From the NCBI GenBank assembly GCA_009885105.1, contig VFLI01000079.1:1-57100 (forward strand): DNA of 57,100 bases, written 5' to 3'. Below the pieces are notes generated by a model. The model worked only from the letters and a program-made list of their open reading frames with translations. It was not told where the DNA came from and ran no database searches. Positions 35,888 through 43,759 of this stretch are shown here, in pieces. Made by a program: the position numbers and the translations under genes. How positions within the stretch are numbered: the first letter of the stretch is position 1; each line of letters starts with the position of its first letter. This stretch comes from Spirochaetia bacterium (GTDB taxonomy: Bacteria; Spirochaetota; Leptospiria; Leptospirales; Leptonemataceae).

Positions 35888-36724
35888 ATGAAAGCCCACC
35901 ACCTCCATATCACTCCGGAAGATGCTGCCGGCAATTCAGGACTCGGCCGGTATTTTCTGATTCCGGGATCGCCCTCGCGGGCAAAGCTCATCTCCACGCT
36001 GTTTCATACGGTGACCAAAGAAATCATCACGCCTCGTCACAACGACACGTATCTGGGCACGATTGAGACGGCGGACGGCCAGAGTATCGACGTGGGTTCG
36101 ACCTCTTCCGGCATGGGAGTCGGCTCCATTGAAATCACCATGTTCGAATTGATAGAAGCGGGAGCCAGAAGGCTGCTGAGAGTCGGCACTTCCGGATCGA
36201 TTTTTGACGAGAAAGTCAGAACAGGGAGCTACGTTATCGCCACCGGCGCCGTTCGTGACGAGAGCGCATCGAATGATTATCTCCCTCCTTCTTTCCCGGC
36301 TCTGGCTCATCCGGATATGGTGCAGGCGCTTTCGGATGCTGCGAGAAAACTCGGGCTTTCCTCCACTACATACAGAGGAATTGTCCATACCAAAGCTTCC
36401 CTGTACGGGCGGGCGCGCATGGAAGGGCCCCTGAAGGACGAACATCTTCGATTTAAGGAAATTTTGCGGGCCGGGAAAGTCCTGTCTTCAGAAATGGAGG
36501 CTTCTGTCATGTTTATCATGGCCTGCAGTCTATCCGGGACAGTTCTATCCCTCTCAGAAGAGGAAAAAGCGCTCGCCGATGTAATCAAAACTGGAGCGAT
36601 ACTGGGCATAATTGGCAGCGAAAGCGGCTGGGCCGGAGAAGAAGAACTGAAACAAATTGAAAGAGGCGCCTGTGTGCTGGCCCTGGAGGCCGTCCGGCAG
36701 CTGTATTTGAGAGAGGGAATATAA
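35888..36724 (+). CDS. udp: Uridine phosphorylase / PNP-UDP family nucleoside phosphorylase
   Basis: 278 aa. Nucleoside-phosphorylase features in order: FLIPGSPSRAKLI (phosphate site), the DVGSTSSGMGVGSIEI loop, RLLRVGTSGSI, and the catalytic KVLSSEMEASVMF. The EMEAS segment and overall length favour uridine phosphorylase over purine enzymes. It would split uridine to uracil and ribose-1-phosphate for salvage. It is followed 87 bases later by the cytidylate-kinase-like gene. Confidence 0.85.
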   Translation: MKAHHLHITPEDAAGNSGLGRYFLIPGSPSRAKLISTLFHTVTKEIITPRHNDTYLGTIETADGQSIDVGSTSSGMGVGSIEITMFELIEAGARRLLRVGTSGSIFDEKVRTGSYVIATGAVRDESASNDYLPPSFPALAHPDMVQALSDAARKLGLSSTTYRGIVHTKASLYGRARMEGPLKDEHLRFKEILRAGKVLSSEMEASVMFIMACSLSGTVLSLSEEEKALADVIKTGAILGIIGSESGWAGEEELKQIERGACVLALEAVRQLYLREGI

Positions 36725-36811
36725 AAAAATTCTCGACGCGAGAGAGGACTTAAAAACCAATTATCCGCTGATAAATAGATAAGCTCTCAAGGCGCTGATT
36801 CGGGATTAAAA

Positions 36812-37504
36812 ATGGCAAAGAATACACTGTTGGATTTCGTAAAAGTCAAGCTGAAGGAAAAATCGGCAAAGAAGTCGCTGGGACCGGTTGTGACTGTTTC
36901 CCGAGAATTTGGATGCCCGGGCCGGATTGTCGCAGATGAGCTGGCAAAACAACTTTCCAGGAGAAAGGACAGTTCCGGACGCATCATTGAATGGGAAGCC
37001 CTGGGGAAAGAAATCATCTCGGAAGCAGCCAAAGAAATGCATCTGTCTCCCAAACTTGTGGAAAATTTTACCAGAGAAAAACCTCGCGGGATTTTCGGTC
37101 AGTTTTTCGCATCGTTTTCAGATCATTACGTGCCCAATGATATTGATGTTAAAAAAACCGTCGCCAATGTAGTGCGTTTCCTGGCAAAACAGGGACATGT
37201 TGTCATAATCGGACGGGGCGGCGCCGTGCTGACGCGCGATATAAAAGATTCTCTTCATATCAGACTGTACGCGCCGGTCGAGTGGCGGGTAAAACGCGCG
37301 ATGGAAATGGAAAAAGTCAACGCAGCTGAAGCCCGCAAAATGATCGATGCGATAGACAGAGAACGAATCTACCTGCGAAATGTTCTTGCCGGTGAAACAA
37401 CCGATATGAGTCTTTTTGACGTCGCCTTCAACTGTCAGGAGCTCGGCGTGCCGGAGATTGTGGCGGCCTCGCTGCGAATTCTGGAGCTAAAAAAGATAAT
37501 CTGA
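36812..37504 (+). CDS. Cytidylate-kinase-like protein
   Basis: 230 aa of the cytidylate-kinase-like family. It begins VVTVSREFGCPGRIVADELAKQL, the family's variant P-loop, and continues with VVIIGRGGAVLTRD, a hydrophobic core strand plus loop. It is not the standard Cmk, which has GPSGSGKST; members are thought to be nucleotide kinases, but substrates are mostly untested. The TGA stop touches the GTG start of the M15 peptidase gene with no base between, so the two are translated together. Confidence 0.8.
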   Translation: MAKNTLLDFVKVKLKEKSAKKSLGPVVTVSREFGCPGRIVADELAKQLSRRKDSSGRIIEWEALGKEIISEAAKEMHLSPKLVENFTREKPRGIFGQFFASFSDHYVPNDIDVKKTVANVVRFLAKQGHVVIIGRGGAVLTRDIKDSLHIRLYAPVEWRVKRAMEMEKVNAAEARKMIDAIDRERIYLRNVLAGETTDMSLFDVAFNCQELGVPEIVAASLRILELKKII

Positions 37505-38272
37505 GTGAAGCATCCCTGGATAACATTCCTTTTTGCCGCCGTCATTCTGACGCACTGCGACACAACTCGCGCTGACAATCGAGTTCTTTTCGGCGAGACG
37601 CCGCCGGCGGAATATCTGACCGGAAGATTCACGCCTTCGGCACATCCGCTTTTTGTCGATGCGGGAGCGGCCGGCATTCCTTCAAACGGCCGGCAGTATC
37701 TCAGAAAGGAAACGGTGCAGGCGCTGAAAAATATGTATCAGGAATTAATCAAATCAGTACCGGGAGCCAGTTTTCGCATAGCCAGCTCCACCCGGAACTT
37801 TTTTGATCAAAAAGGCATCTGGGAGAATAAATGGAACGGCCGAATGCTCGTGGAAGGAAAATCTCTGAATAAATCTCATCCGGATCCAATGCAGAGAGCG
37901 CTGAAAATTCTGGAATATTCATCCATGCCCGGGACGTCCCGGCATCACTGGGGAACCGATTTCGATATTAATGAACTGAACAATTCCTATTATATAAACG
38001 GCGCGGGAGCGGCAATGTACAGATGGATGCAGGCAAACGCCGCACGATACGGATTCTGCCAGCCTTACTCCGCGGGCCGGACAGCCGGCTACCAGGAAGA
38101 AAAATGGCACTGGTCCTATCGCCCTCTCTCCGCACAGCTTCTGCAGCAGTGGGAGGCCATGCACAAAGACAATCCGGGTTGGATGGTGACACCCGGCCTC
38201 TTCGCGGGCAATGAAACAGCGGGACGGCTGGCTGAAATATACGTACAGACAGTGAATCCCGACTGCAACTGA
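37505..38272 (+). CDS. M15-family D-alanyl-D-alanine carboxypeptidase, exported
   Basis: 255 aa. An N-terminal signal (KHPWITFLFAAVILTHC) could be lipoprotein-type at LTHC, though H before Cys is unusual. Zinc motifs of the VanY-like M15B group are intact: SRHHWGTDFDI near residue 143 and EKWHWSY near 200. It trims the terminal D-alanine of peptidoglycan side chains in the periplasm. GTG 37505 directly follows the upstream stop codon. This coupling to a nucleotide-kinase-like gene is unexplained. Confidence 0.87.
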   Translation: MKHPWITFLFAAVILTHCDTTRADNRVLFGETPPAEYLTGRFTPSAHPLFVDAGAAGIPSNGRQYLRKETVQALKNMYQELIKSVPGASFRIASSTRNFFDQKGIWENKWNGRMLVEGKSLNKSHPDPMQRALKILEYSSMPGTSRHHWGTDFDINELNNSYYINGAGAAMYRWMQANAARYGFCQPYSAGRTAGYQEEKWHWSYRPLSAQLLQQWEAMHKDNPGWMVTPGLFAGNETAGRLAEIYVQTVNPDCN

Positions 38273-38287
38273 GGCAGCAGGGCTGCC
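38273..38287 (+). repeat. 6-bp hairpin at the end of the M15 peptidase gene
   Basis: GGCAGC (38273-38278), AGG, GCTGCC (38282-38287), directly after the TGA. No T-tract follows at once, so termination would be weak. Confidence 0.35.
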
Positions 38288-38370
38288 TATGCGCAAAACT
38301 GCATTTCCGGGAAACAAATTGCATTTTTTGGCCTGAACTAAATATTGACCAAAACGTCTAAATCTATTGA

Positions 38371-38379
38371 TGTTATACT
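38371..38379 (+). promoter_or_regulatory. Extended -10 promoter of the methyltransferase pair
   Basis: TGTTATACT is a TG-n-TATACT extended -10 element (TATACT at 38374-38379), 20 bases before ATG 38400. No matching -35 is seen at the usual spacing, as is common for extended -10 promoters. Confidence 0.4.
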
Positions 38380-38399
38380 ACAGAAGGAAGGACGACAGT

Positions 38400-38996
38400 A
38401 TGCAGAGAAATCCGGCAAAATTAGCGGCGGCTCTTGCCGCATCGGCGGCGATTGTTGGGGCGGTGATTTTCATGGCCTCGATTCCGTCGAATTCGATTCG
38501 AGCGGAGAACGGAGAACCGGACGTGATTTTTGTGCCGACTCCCCAGGAAGTGGTGGACAAAATGCTGGAACTTGCCCGGCCCCAGAGGTCGGACATACTT
38601 TACGATCTGGGCTGCGGAGACGGCAGAATCGTTGTGACCGCCGCTAAACGATTTGGACTGCATGCAATCGGTTTCGATATCGACCCGCAGCGCATCCGTG
38701 AGTCGACGGAAAATGTCAGAAATAACGGAATGGAGAATCTGGTGCAGATCCGTCGCGCGGATATATTCACTCTGGACCTGAGTCCGGCCAACGTTGTGTC
38801 GCTCTATCTGCTGCCCTCGCTCAATGTAAAACTGATGCCGCAGCTGAGAAAACTCAGACCGGGTTCGCGCATCGTTTCGCATGATTTTGAAATGTCCGGC
38901 GCCAAACCCAAAAGAGTCGTGCATATCACTCCGCGTGGAGAATACCAGAGAGAACACACTGTATTTTTATGGGAAGTGCCCTGGGAAACGGAGTGA
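38400..38996 (+). CDS. Exported or membrane-anchored class I methyltransferase (copy 1)
   Basis: 198 aa from ATG 38400, with GAAGGAAGGA upstream. An N-terminal hydrophobic segment (about 8-28) is followed by RAENGEPDVIFVPTPQEVVD. The SAM-binding motif I is YDLGCGDGRIV near residue 65, with acidic motif II in GFDIDPQR. The family's TLDLSPANVVSLYLLP and SRIVSHDFEM also occur in membrane-anchored lysine methyltransferases of the FAM173/ANT-KMT type. The positive residues before the hydrophobic segment predict that the enzyme domain is periplasmic, which is puzzling for a SAM enzyme. The next gene is a paralogue. Confidence 0.82.
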   Translation: MQRNPAKLAAALAASAAIVGAVIFMASIPSNSIRAENGEPDVIFVPTPQEVVDKMLELARPQRSDILYDLGCGDGRIVVTAAKRFGLHAIGFDIDPQRIRESTENVRNNGMENLVQIRRADIFTLDLSPANVVSLYLLPSLNVKLMPQLRKLRPGSRIVSHDFEMSGAKPKRVVHITPRGEYQREHTVFLWEVPWETE

Positions 38997-39048
38997 TGCG
39001 CGGATCAACAGCTATAAAATAAAATAAATATTACGAGGACAATTAGAG

Positions 39049-39678
39049 ATGAATGAAAGAGTAAAGAGAACAGCGGCGGGAATCGCTGCGATATTTGTGA
39101 TCTGCGGAGCCGTAATTTTCTCAGCGGGAACTCCGTCTTCCAGGCTTTCCGCGGAAAACGGTCAGCCCGATGTGGTCTACTGGCCGACACCGCAGATTGT
39201 CGTGGATAAAATGCTGGAAACGGCAAGAGTCACAAAGACTGATTTAATCTATGAACTGGGATGCGGCGATGCTCGAGCCCTGGTCACAGCAGCCAAAAGA
39301 TATGGCGCGCACGGAATAGGATTTGATGTGCGTCCGGAAAGAGTCGCTGATTCTAAAGAAAATGTAAAAAGAAACAATGTGGAGAACCTGGTTCAGATCA
39401 GGAATCAGGATATTTTCACATTGGATCTTTCTCCGGCCAATGTCATCTATCTCTACCTGCTTCCCGATTTGAATGTGAAGCTCATACCTCAGCTGCGAAG
39501 ACTGCGACCGGGATCCAGGATCGTATCGCATGATTTCGATATGGGAGGCGTCAAGCCAAAACTGGTCGTTCATGTAACAGGTCCAAGAGACGGCGGACCG
39601 GACAGACAGCCGACTCCGGGAGAACCCCCAAAAGAGCATACGATCTTTCTCTGGGAAACTCCTCTCGAGATGGAATGA
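39049..39678 (+). CDS. Exported or membrane-anchored class I methyltransferase (copy 2)
   Basis: 209 aa. Same plan as the upstream gene: hydrophobic segment (10-28) ending near SRLSA, then ENGQPDVVYWPTPQIVVD. Motif I reads YELGCGDARAL, slightly changed from the usual GDGR; TLDLSPANVIYLYLLP and SRIVSHDFDM follow. A Pro/Gly-rich insertion (GPRDGGPDRQPTPGEPP) near the end is absent from copy 1. The two arose by tandem duplication with clear divergence. The substrates are unknown. riboflavin synthase follows after 16 bases, so all three may be co-transcribed. Confidence 0.82.
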   Translation: MNERVKRTAAGIAAIFVICGAVIFSAGTPSSRLSAENGQPDVVYWPTPQIVVDKMLETARVTKTDLIYELGCGDARALVTAAKRYGAHGIGFDVRPERVADSKENVKRNNVENLVQIRNQDIFTLDLSPANVIYLYLLPDLNVKLIPQLRRLRPGSRIVSHDFDMGGVKPKLVVHVTGPRDGGPDRQPTPGEPPKEHTIFLWETPLEME

Positions 39679-39694
39679 GTTTTCTTTCATAAAC

Positions 39695-40315
39695 ATGTTC
39701 ACCGGCATCATCGAGTCAACAGCTTTGGTGAAAGAAATCCGGGAATCGGCAGGGAATAAAGTATTCCTGCTCGAGGCCCGGATTGCCGGTGAATTCTATG
39801 TGAATCAGAGCATTGCTCACAACGGCGCCTGCCTCACAGTAGAGACTGTATCGCCGGAAAAAAAATCCTACCAGGTTACCGCCATTGAAGAGACATTGAA
39901 AAAAACAATGCTCGGAAATATACACACAGGCGATCGTTTGAATCTGGAGAGATGCTTGAAAGCGGAAGGACGGATTGACGGACACTTTGTGCAGGGACAT
40001 GTGGATATCTGCGGCAGAGTCGTAGCCGTCAAAGAACACAGCGGAAGCCGCGATTACACCGTGGCCTATCCCGGGCAGTTCGATGAGCTGGTGGTCGACA
40101 GGGGAAGCATATGCATCAACGGCATCAGCCTCACGGTCGCGCACACCGACAGGCCGAAGGGCCTGAAATCGGACGAGGGCTGTCTGACGGTGAGCATCAT
40201 CCCGCACACGATGGAAAACACGAATATTCTTGACTGGAAAATAAACGACGCGGTGAATCTGGAATTCGACATTCTCGGTAAATACGTTCAGAAATTCGCG
40301 TCGGTGCGAAAATAA
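39695..40315 (+). CDS. ribE: Riboflavin synthase alpha subunit
   Basis: 206 aa. It joins two 6,7-dimethyl-8-ribityllumazines to give riboflavin. MFTGIIE opens the first lumazine-binding repeat, with AHNGACLTV; the second has QGHVDICGRV and SICINGISLTV. The repeat pair and length are standard. No FMN riboswitch is seen upstream and no other rib genes are close. It is probably read from the methyltransferase promoter. Confidence 0.95.
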   Translation: MFTGIIESTALVKEIRESAGNKVFLLEARIAGEFYVNQSIAHNGACLTVETVSPEKKSYQVTAIEETLKKTMLGNIHTGDRLNLERCLKAEGRIDGHFVQGHVDICGRVVAVKEHSGSRDYTVAYPGQFDELVVDRGSICINGISLTVAHTDRPKGLKSDEGCLTVSIIPHTMENTNILDWKINDAVNLEFDILGKYVQKFASVRK

Positions 40316-40367
40316 AATAAGGTGAACCAAAGGGAGACGGGAAACCGTGAAACTATACAAAAGAGTT

Positions 40368-40496
40368 TAGCCACGGGGGCTCGGGGTAAGAAAAAGAATA
40401 AATCTTTCACATGCGGGCCAATGCTCCAAAACGCTCCGACACGTTTGCCATTTTCTCTTTTCTTTCCTTATGTTTTTCCCCGTGCCCCCGTGGTTT
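40368..40496. repeat. MITE-like element B (terminal inverted repeats with CCACGGGGGC)
   Basis: Left arm CCACGGGGGCTCGGGG (40371-40386) mirrors CCCCGTGCCCCCGTGG (40478-40493), 15 of 16 bases. The left end starts TTTAGCCACG, like element A at 25219. About 130 bp, non-coding, between ribE and the MBL hydrolase gene. Transcribed, it would fold into a long hairpin. Confidence 0.6.
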
Positions 40497-40530
40497 TTTC
40501 TTCTCTTTCTTCGGTCGCCGGAATTCGGCC

Positions 40531-41724
40531 ATGAAAGTCCATACCTACGACTCGGTTCCTGAAATAAAAGAAATTGCTCCCGGCCTCTTTCATACATCCA
40601 TTCCGCAGCCTTTTTACGCGCCGAACAATATTTATGTGATTGTTACAGATGAACCAGCCGTCATCGACACCGGCTATATCCAGAATCTGGGACTTCTGCA
40701 GCAGGCCCTGAAAAAAATCGGGCTGTCTCTGAAAAAACTCCGTCACATTATCTACACGCACGATCACATCGACCATATAAGCGCGGCGATGACGCTGCGG
40801 CAGTACACGGACGCAAAAATGTACGGCATGGCCGGCATGGCTGCGGCCGTCGGAAATTTCACTGATTCCATTCTGATATACCAGAGAGGCATGAACCGGC
40901 TTGTGTACAAAGCTCACCGCGACGCAGAGTCGCGGCGGATCGAGCTTGTGAAATCAGAAAAAGGGTGGGGCGCCTTTCTCAAATCAGTAAAGCAGGGCGC
41001 GAAGGTCAATCCAATCATTCACATTGATGTGGAACTGGTGGAGGGCGATGTGATCGAGATAGGCGGAAAGGAAATCGGATTTATCCACACTCCCGGACAC
41101 AACCGCTGGCACATGACGCCGTACATACTTGGAGAGGGCATCTACTTCACGGGCGACCTGGTTCTTGAAAATATCTCGTCTGTCTATGCCGATATCGACG
41201 GAGATCTCAGTCTCTACCGAAAATCTCTGGAACGTCTTTCCAGACTGCCCATCAAACGTCTTCTGCCCTCTCACGGCCGGGAGCCGGAATCGCCTCAGAG
41301 AGCCATAAAACTGCTGCTGAAAACCCTGGCCATCCTGGAACGGGGCGTGGCCCGTCGGCTGAAGGAAAAAGATCACGACCTGAGCGAACTGGTTCTGGCC
41401 TCCATGGGAGAGAAAGTCAAGGGCAGCGATTACTACAACACGGCACTGGCAATCATTCATTCCATGATCATGAAACTTGTTTCGCAGGGCCAGGCAGAAA
41501 TTCTCGAAATCGATCCTCCGTATGAACGATACAGATGGACAGGCCCGGCCCCGGACATCAGCGACGCCGGTCAGAAAGACGAGCAGACCGTAAAATCTCA
41601 AATCGTGCCGGAAAAAAATAGAAGAAAAAAAACAAAACCTCACACGGAGCCGGGGATAACGCAGAGACGCGGAGATGCCAGAAAGAAAGTGAAAAAGCAG
41701 CTTAAGAATAAGAATAAAACGTGA
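40531..41724 (+). CDS. Metallo-beta-lactamase-fold hydrolase
   Basis: 397 aa from ATG 40531 (MKVHTYDSVPEIKEI). Zinc-site motifs: THDHIDH, HTPGHNRWH and FTGDLVLE, ending in LLPSHGREP. The C-terminal helical region after about 275 resembles LACTB2-type enzymes. The substrate is unknown. The last ~25 codons (TEPGITQRRGDARKK and a Lys-rich tail) come from the dispersed element at 41659-41804 and are probably not part of the ancestral protein. The frame is also open upstream into element B, without support. Confidence 0.85.
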   Translation: MKVHTYDSVPEIKEIAPGLFHTSIPQPFYAPNNIYVIVTDEPAVIDTGYIQNLGLLQQALKKIGLSLKKLRHIIYTHDHIDHISAAMTLRQYTDAKMYGMAGMAAAVGNFTDSILIYQRGMNRLVYKAHRDAESRRIELVKSEKGWGAFLKSVKQGAKVNPIIHIDVELVEGDVIEIGGKEIGFIHTPGHNRWHMTPYILGEGIYFTGDLVLENISSVYADIDGDLSLYRKSLERLSRLPIKRLLPSHGREPESPQRAIKLLLKTLAILERGVARRLKEKDHDLSELVLASMGEKVKGSDYYNTALAIIHSMIMKLVSQGQAEILEIDPPYERYRWTGPAPDISDAGQKDEQTVKSQIVPEKNRRKKTKPHTEPGITQRRGDARKKVKKQLKNKNKT

Positions 41725-41804
41725 CGAATGGATGAACACGCCGGGACGCTTGGTTTCGTCCTGGAAAATTTTACTCCCGCTCTGCGCCTTTGCGTTCTCT
41801 GCGT
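41659..41804. repeat. Dispersed inverted-repeat element D, overlapping the MBL hydrolase 3' end
   Basis: ACGCAGAGA (41659-41667) and TCTCTGCGT (41796-41804) are perfect 9-bp inverted ends; similarity of the arms extends inward (ACGC/GCGT and CGCAGAG-type words). The stop codon of the MBL gene is inside. Confidence 0.45.
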
Positions 41805-41817
41805 GGAAAATTCCTCT

Positions 41818-43248
41818 TCAATGCGCGGAGCGGGATTCTGCCGGGGCAGCTGCCGCGGAAGCATCCGCGGTGTTTTCATTCACGCGAACATAGTAGCCGC
41901 GCATATCCGCCACTCCCTGAACGGTACCGGAAGTGGCATCGACAAAAAAATCCACATTGTAATCCGTCGGAGCAAGAAATGTATGCGTGGTATTGGGATA
42001 GAGAGGATACACATATCCGCTTTCATCCGCCTGGAGAGTTCTCTGTCCATTCGCCTGATTGATTGTGACGCGAATTTCTTTCCCGGTAAAGCTGTGTCTG
42101 TAAAGTCCGGTATAGCTGTCTACGATGTTCTGAGCCGGCATGGTGGCCCCGGTGTCATAGAGAGCTTTGGGCGCTCCCGTCATGACGGTGGCAACATCGC
42201 CAAGACGCATCTGCAGCAGAGTCAGGAATGTGTGCAGCTTGTTTGAATACTCCGGCGGATCTCCCAGATAGAAAATTGCCGCATGATACTGGGGAAACAT
42301 CTGAATCCAGGCCGCCACGTAGTTGTCGCCGCCGATGTGAAAGTAGGTCGTTGGTCCAAACTCATCGCGTTCCACGCGCCAGCCCAGTCCCTGATACTTC
42401 TGACGCATTGCATAAGGAATGAAGGTCTGCTGCTCCAGCATGGAACGCACAGTCTGCGGCCTCAGAATAACTTTATTCTGTTCTGATCTGCCTTCGTGCA
42501 GATACATGTTTGCATAGGCTCCCAGATCGCGGATATTCGTCTGCACGCCGCCGGCGCCCGTCAGAGGACCGGTCGAAGTTGTCATGCCTGCCGGAATAAA
42601 AACATTCGCCTTCACGTATTCTTCAATGCTCTGTCCTGTTATTTTTTTCAGAATCTCACCCAGAAGCAGAAAACTCTGATTGGAATATCGAAAGTGACGG
42701 CCGGGCGGGTAAATTGGCATGGGAACCCGGAATGGCACCGAGGTCTGCTCCACCCATTCCGTCGCCTCGTAACTCCTCATATCCGGCAGACCGGCCGAGT
42801 GACTCAACAGATTGCGAACCGTCGCCTTCTGACCGCCGAATTCGGGACGGGAAAGGACGACACCGGGAAGTATTTCATCAACACTCTGATCGAGCGAAAG
42901 CCTTCCCTGCTCCACCAGCTGCATGATCGCCGTGGCAACGACAGTCTTGGTTAAAGAAGCAACATGGTACATTCTGTCCGGATTTGAATTCACATAGTAT
43001 TGATATACAAGCTTATCTTCAATTATTACACCCATTCCCATTGTGGGAAAAAGTCCCGCTGCCTGGTTCTGCCAGACCCAGGCTTCCAGATTTCTCTGAA
43101 TGGCCTTTACTGCCTCTTCATCCACCAGTTTGTGCGGTCGCGGAGGCATCTGAGCCGGCGCAGAATTCACCGGCGCTGAACGGACGCAGGCAACAGCGCC
43201 GAGCAGACATAAGATGCAAATAATGGTCTGTGTGCGAAGCATGAACAT
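41818..43248 (-). CDS. Class C beta-lactamase-like serine hydrolase, lipoprotein
   Basis: 476 aa. A lipoprotein signal ends at GAVAC (Cys21). The penicillin-binding fold is shown by S98 in ASLTK, Y188 in RYSN and a HIGG motif replacing KTG. A C-terminal beta domain (about 370-460) may bind a ligand. These proteins can be D-amino-acid peptidases, esterases or amidases; clinical beta-lactamase activity should not be assumed. It is related in plan to the hydrolase at 43760-45124. The last codons (ESRSAH) lie in CGCGGAGC sequence near dispersed element D. Confidence 0.85.
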   Translation of the reverse strand: MFMLRTQTIICILCLLGAVACVRSAPVNSAPAQMPPRPHKLVDEEAVKAIQRNLEAWVWQNQAAGLFPTMGMGVIIEDKLVYQYYVNSNPDRMYHVASLTKTVVATAIMQLVEQGRLSLDQSVDEILPGVVLSRPEFGGQKATVRNLLSHSAGLPDMRSYEATEWVEQTSVPFRVPMPIYPPGRHFRYSNQSFLLLGEILKKITGQSIEEYVKANVFIPAGMTTSTGPLTGAGGVQTNIRDLGAYANMYLHEGRSEQNKVILRPQTVRSMLEQQTFIPYAMRQKYQGLGWRVERDEFGPTTYFHIGGDNYVAAWIQMFPQYHAAIFYLGDPPEYSNKLHTFLTLLQMRLGDVATVMTGAPKALYDTGATMPAQNIVDSYTGLYRHSFTGKEIRVTINQANGQRTLQADESGYVYPLYPNTTHTFLAPTDYNVDFFVDATSGTVQGVADMRGYYVRVNENTADASAAAAPAESRSAH

Positions 43249-43284
43249 GTCATTGATACTGTACTGATTGGACGATGGAAAGAA

Positions 43285-43321
43285 AAAAATATTTCAGAAA
43301 AAAAATCTGCGAAATATTTTT
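43285..43321 (-). terminator. Long AT-rich terminator hairpin
   Basis: AAAAATATTTC (43285-43295) pairs perfectly with GAAATATTTTT (43311-43321), with an inner AGA/TCT. Read on the minus strand it ends in a run of seven T then CTTT. It lies 69 bases after the small gene at 43390-43689 and before the start of the serine hydrolase gene. Confidence 0.6.
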
Positions 43322-43389
43322 CTAGTGCGGCGCATTAAGCCCTGGTGCGGTGCGAAAATGGTAAAGACAATTGCTGCGAATTGGCGGGT

Positions 43390-43689
43390 TTACCCGCAGT
43401 AAAACTCGCCTTCGCGGCGGATCAAATTCTCCTGCAGAAGTTTATTCTTAATCTGAAGAACGCCCTGACGAACTATCTGGTCCTTCTGCGGATCCTGTTC
43501 CTTCTCCTTCTCAATCAACTCCCGAATCCGGTCAAATCGATCCTTCGGAATGGCCGAGGTGAGGCTGCCGCGGACTCGATGATCGACCATATTCATCAGA
43601 CGGGCCAGAAAAGGATCGGGCGAGCGGGCCGCAAAAATGGAAAGGGCCGCAAAATCGAAATATTTCAGATCGTCGATGGGAGTGGACAT
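43390..43689 (-). CDS. Small protein of unknown function
   Basis: 99 aa, no signal peptide, charged and mainly helical in character. The N-terminal half (IDDLKYFDFAALSIFA, then FLARLMNMVDHRV) is amphipathic; the second half is a likely coiled coil (RIRELIEKEKEQDPQKDQIV). It ends REGEFYCG. No family recognised. It sits between the two serine hydrolase genes on the same strand and is followed by a terminator, so it may be co-transcribed with the hydrolase upstream of it (45124-43760). Confidence 0.6.
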   Translation of the reverse strand: MSTPIDDLKYFDFAALSIFAARSPDPFLARLMNMVDHRVRGSLTSAIPKDRFDRIRELIEKEKEQDPQKDQIVRQGVLQIKNKLLQENLIRREGEFYCG

Positions 43690-43759
43690 AATACTCCTTC
43701 CTGCCGCCGTATTAAAAAGGCAATTTCTTTTTCAGACGAGAGTCAGCTGTATTTCTGTA

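Noticed and set aside
36731..36743. TCTCG-ACG-CGAGA hairpin after uridine phosphorylase as a terminator
   Set aside because: Stem of five pairs and no T-tract after it.
39679..39694. FMN riboswitch before ribE
   Set aside because: Only 16 bases separate ribE from the previous gene and no RFN-type sequence is present.
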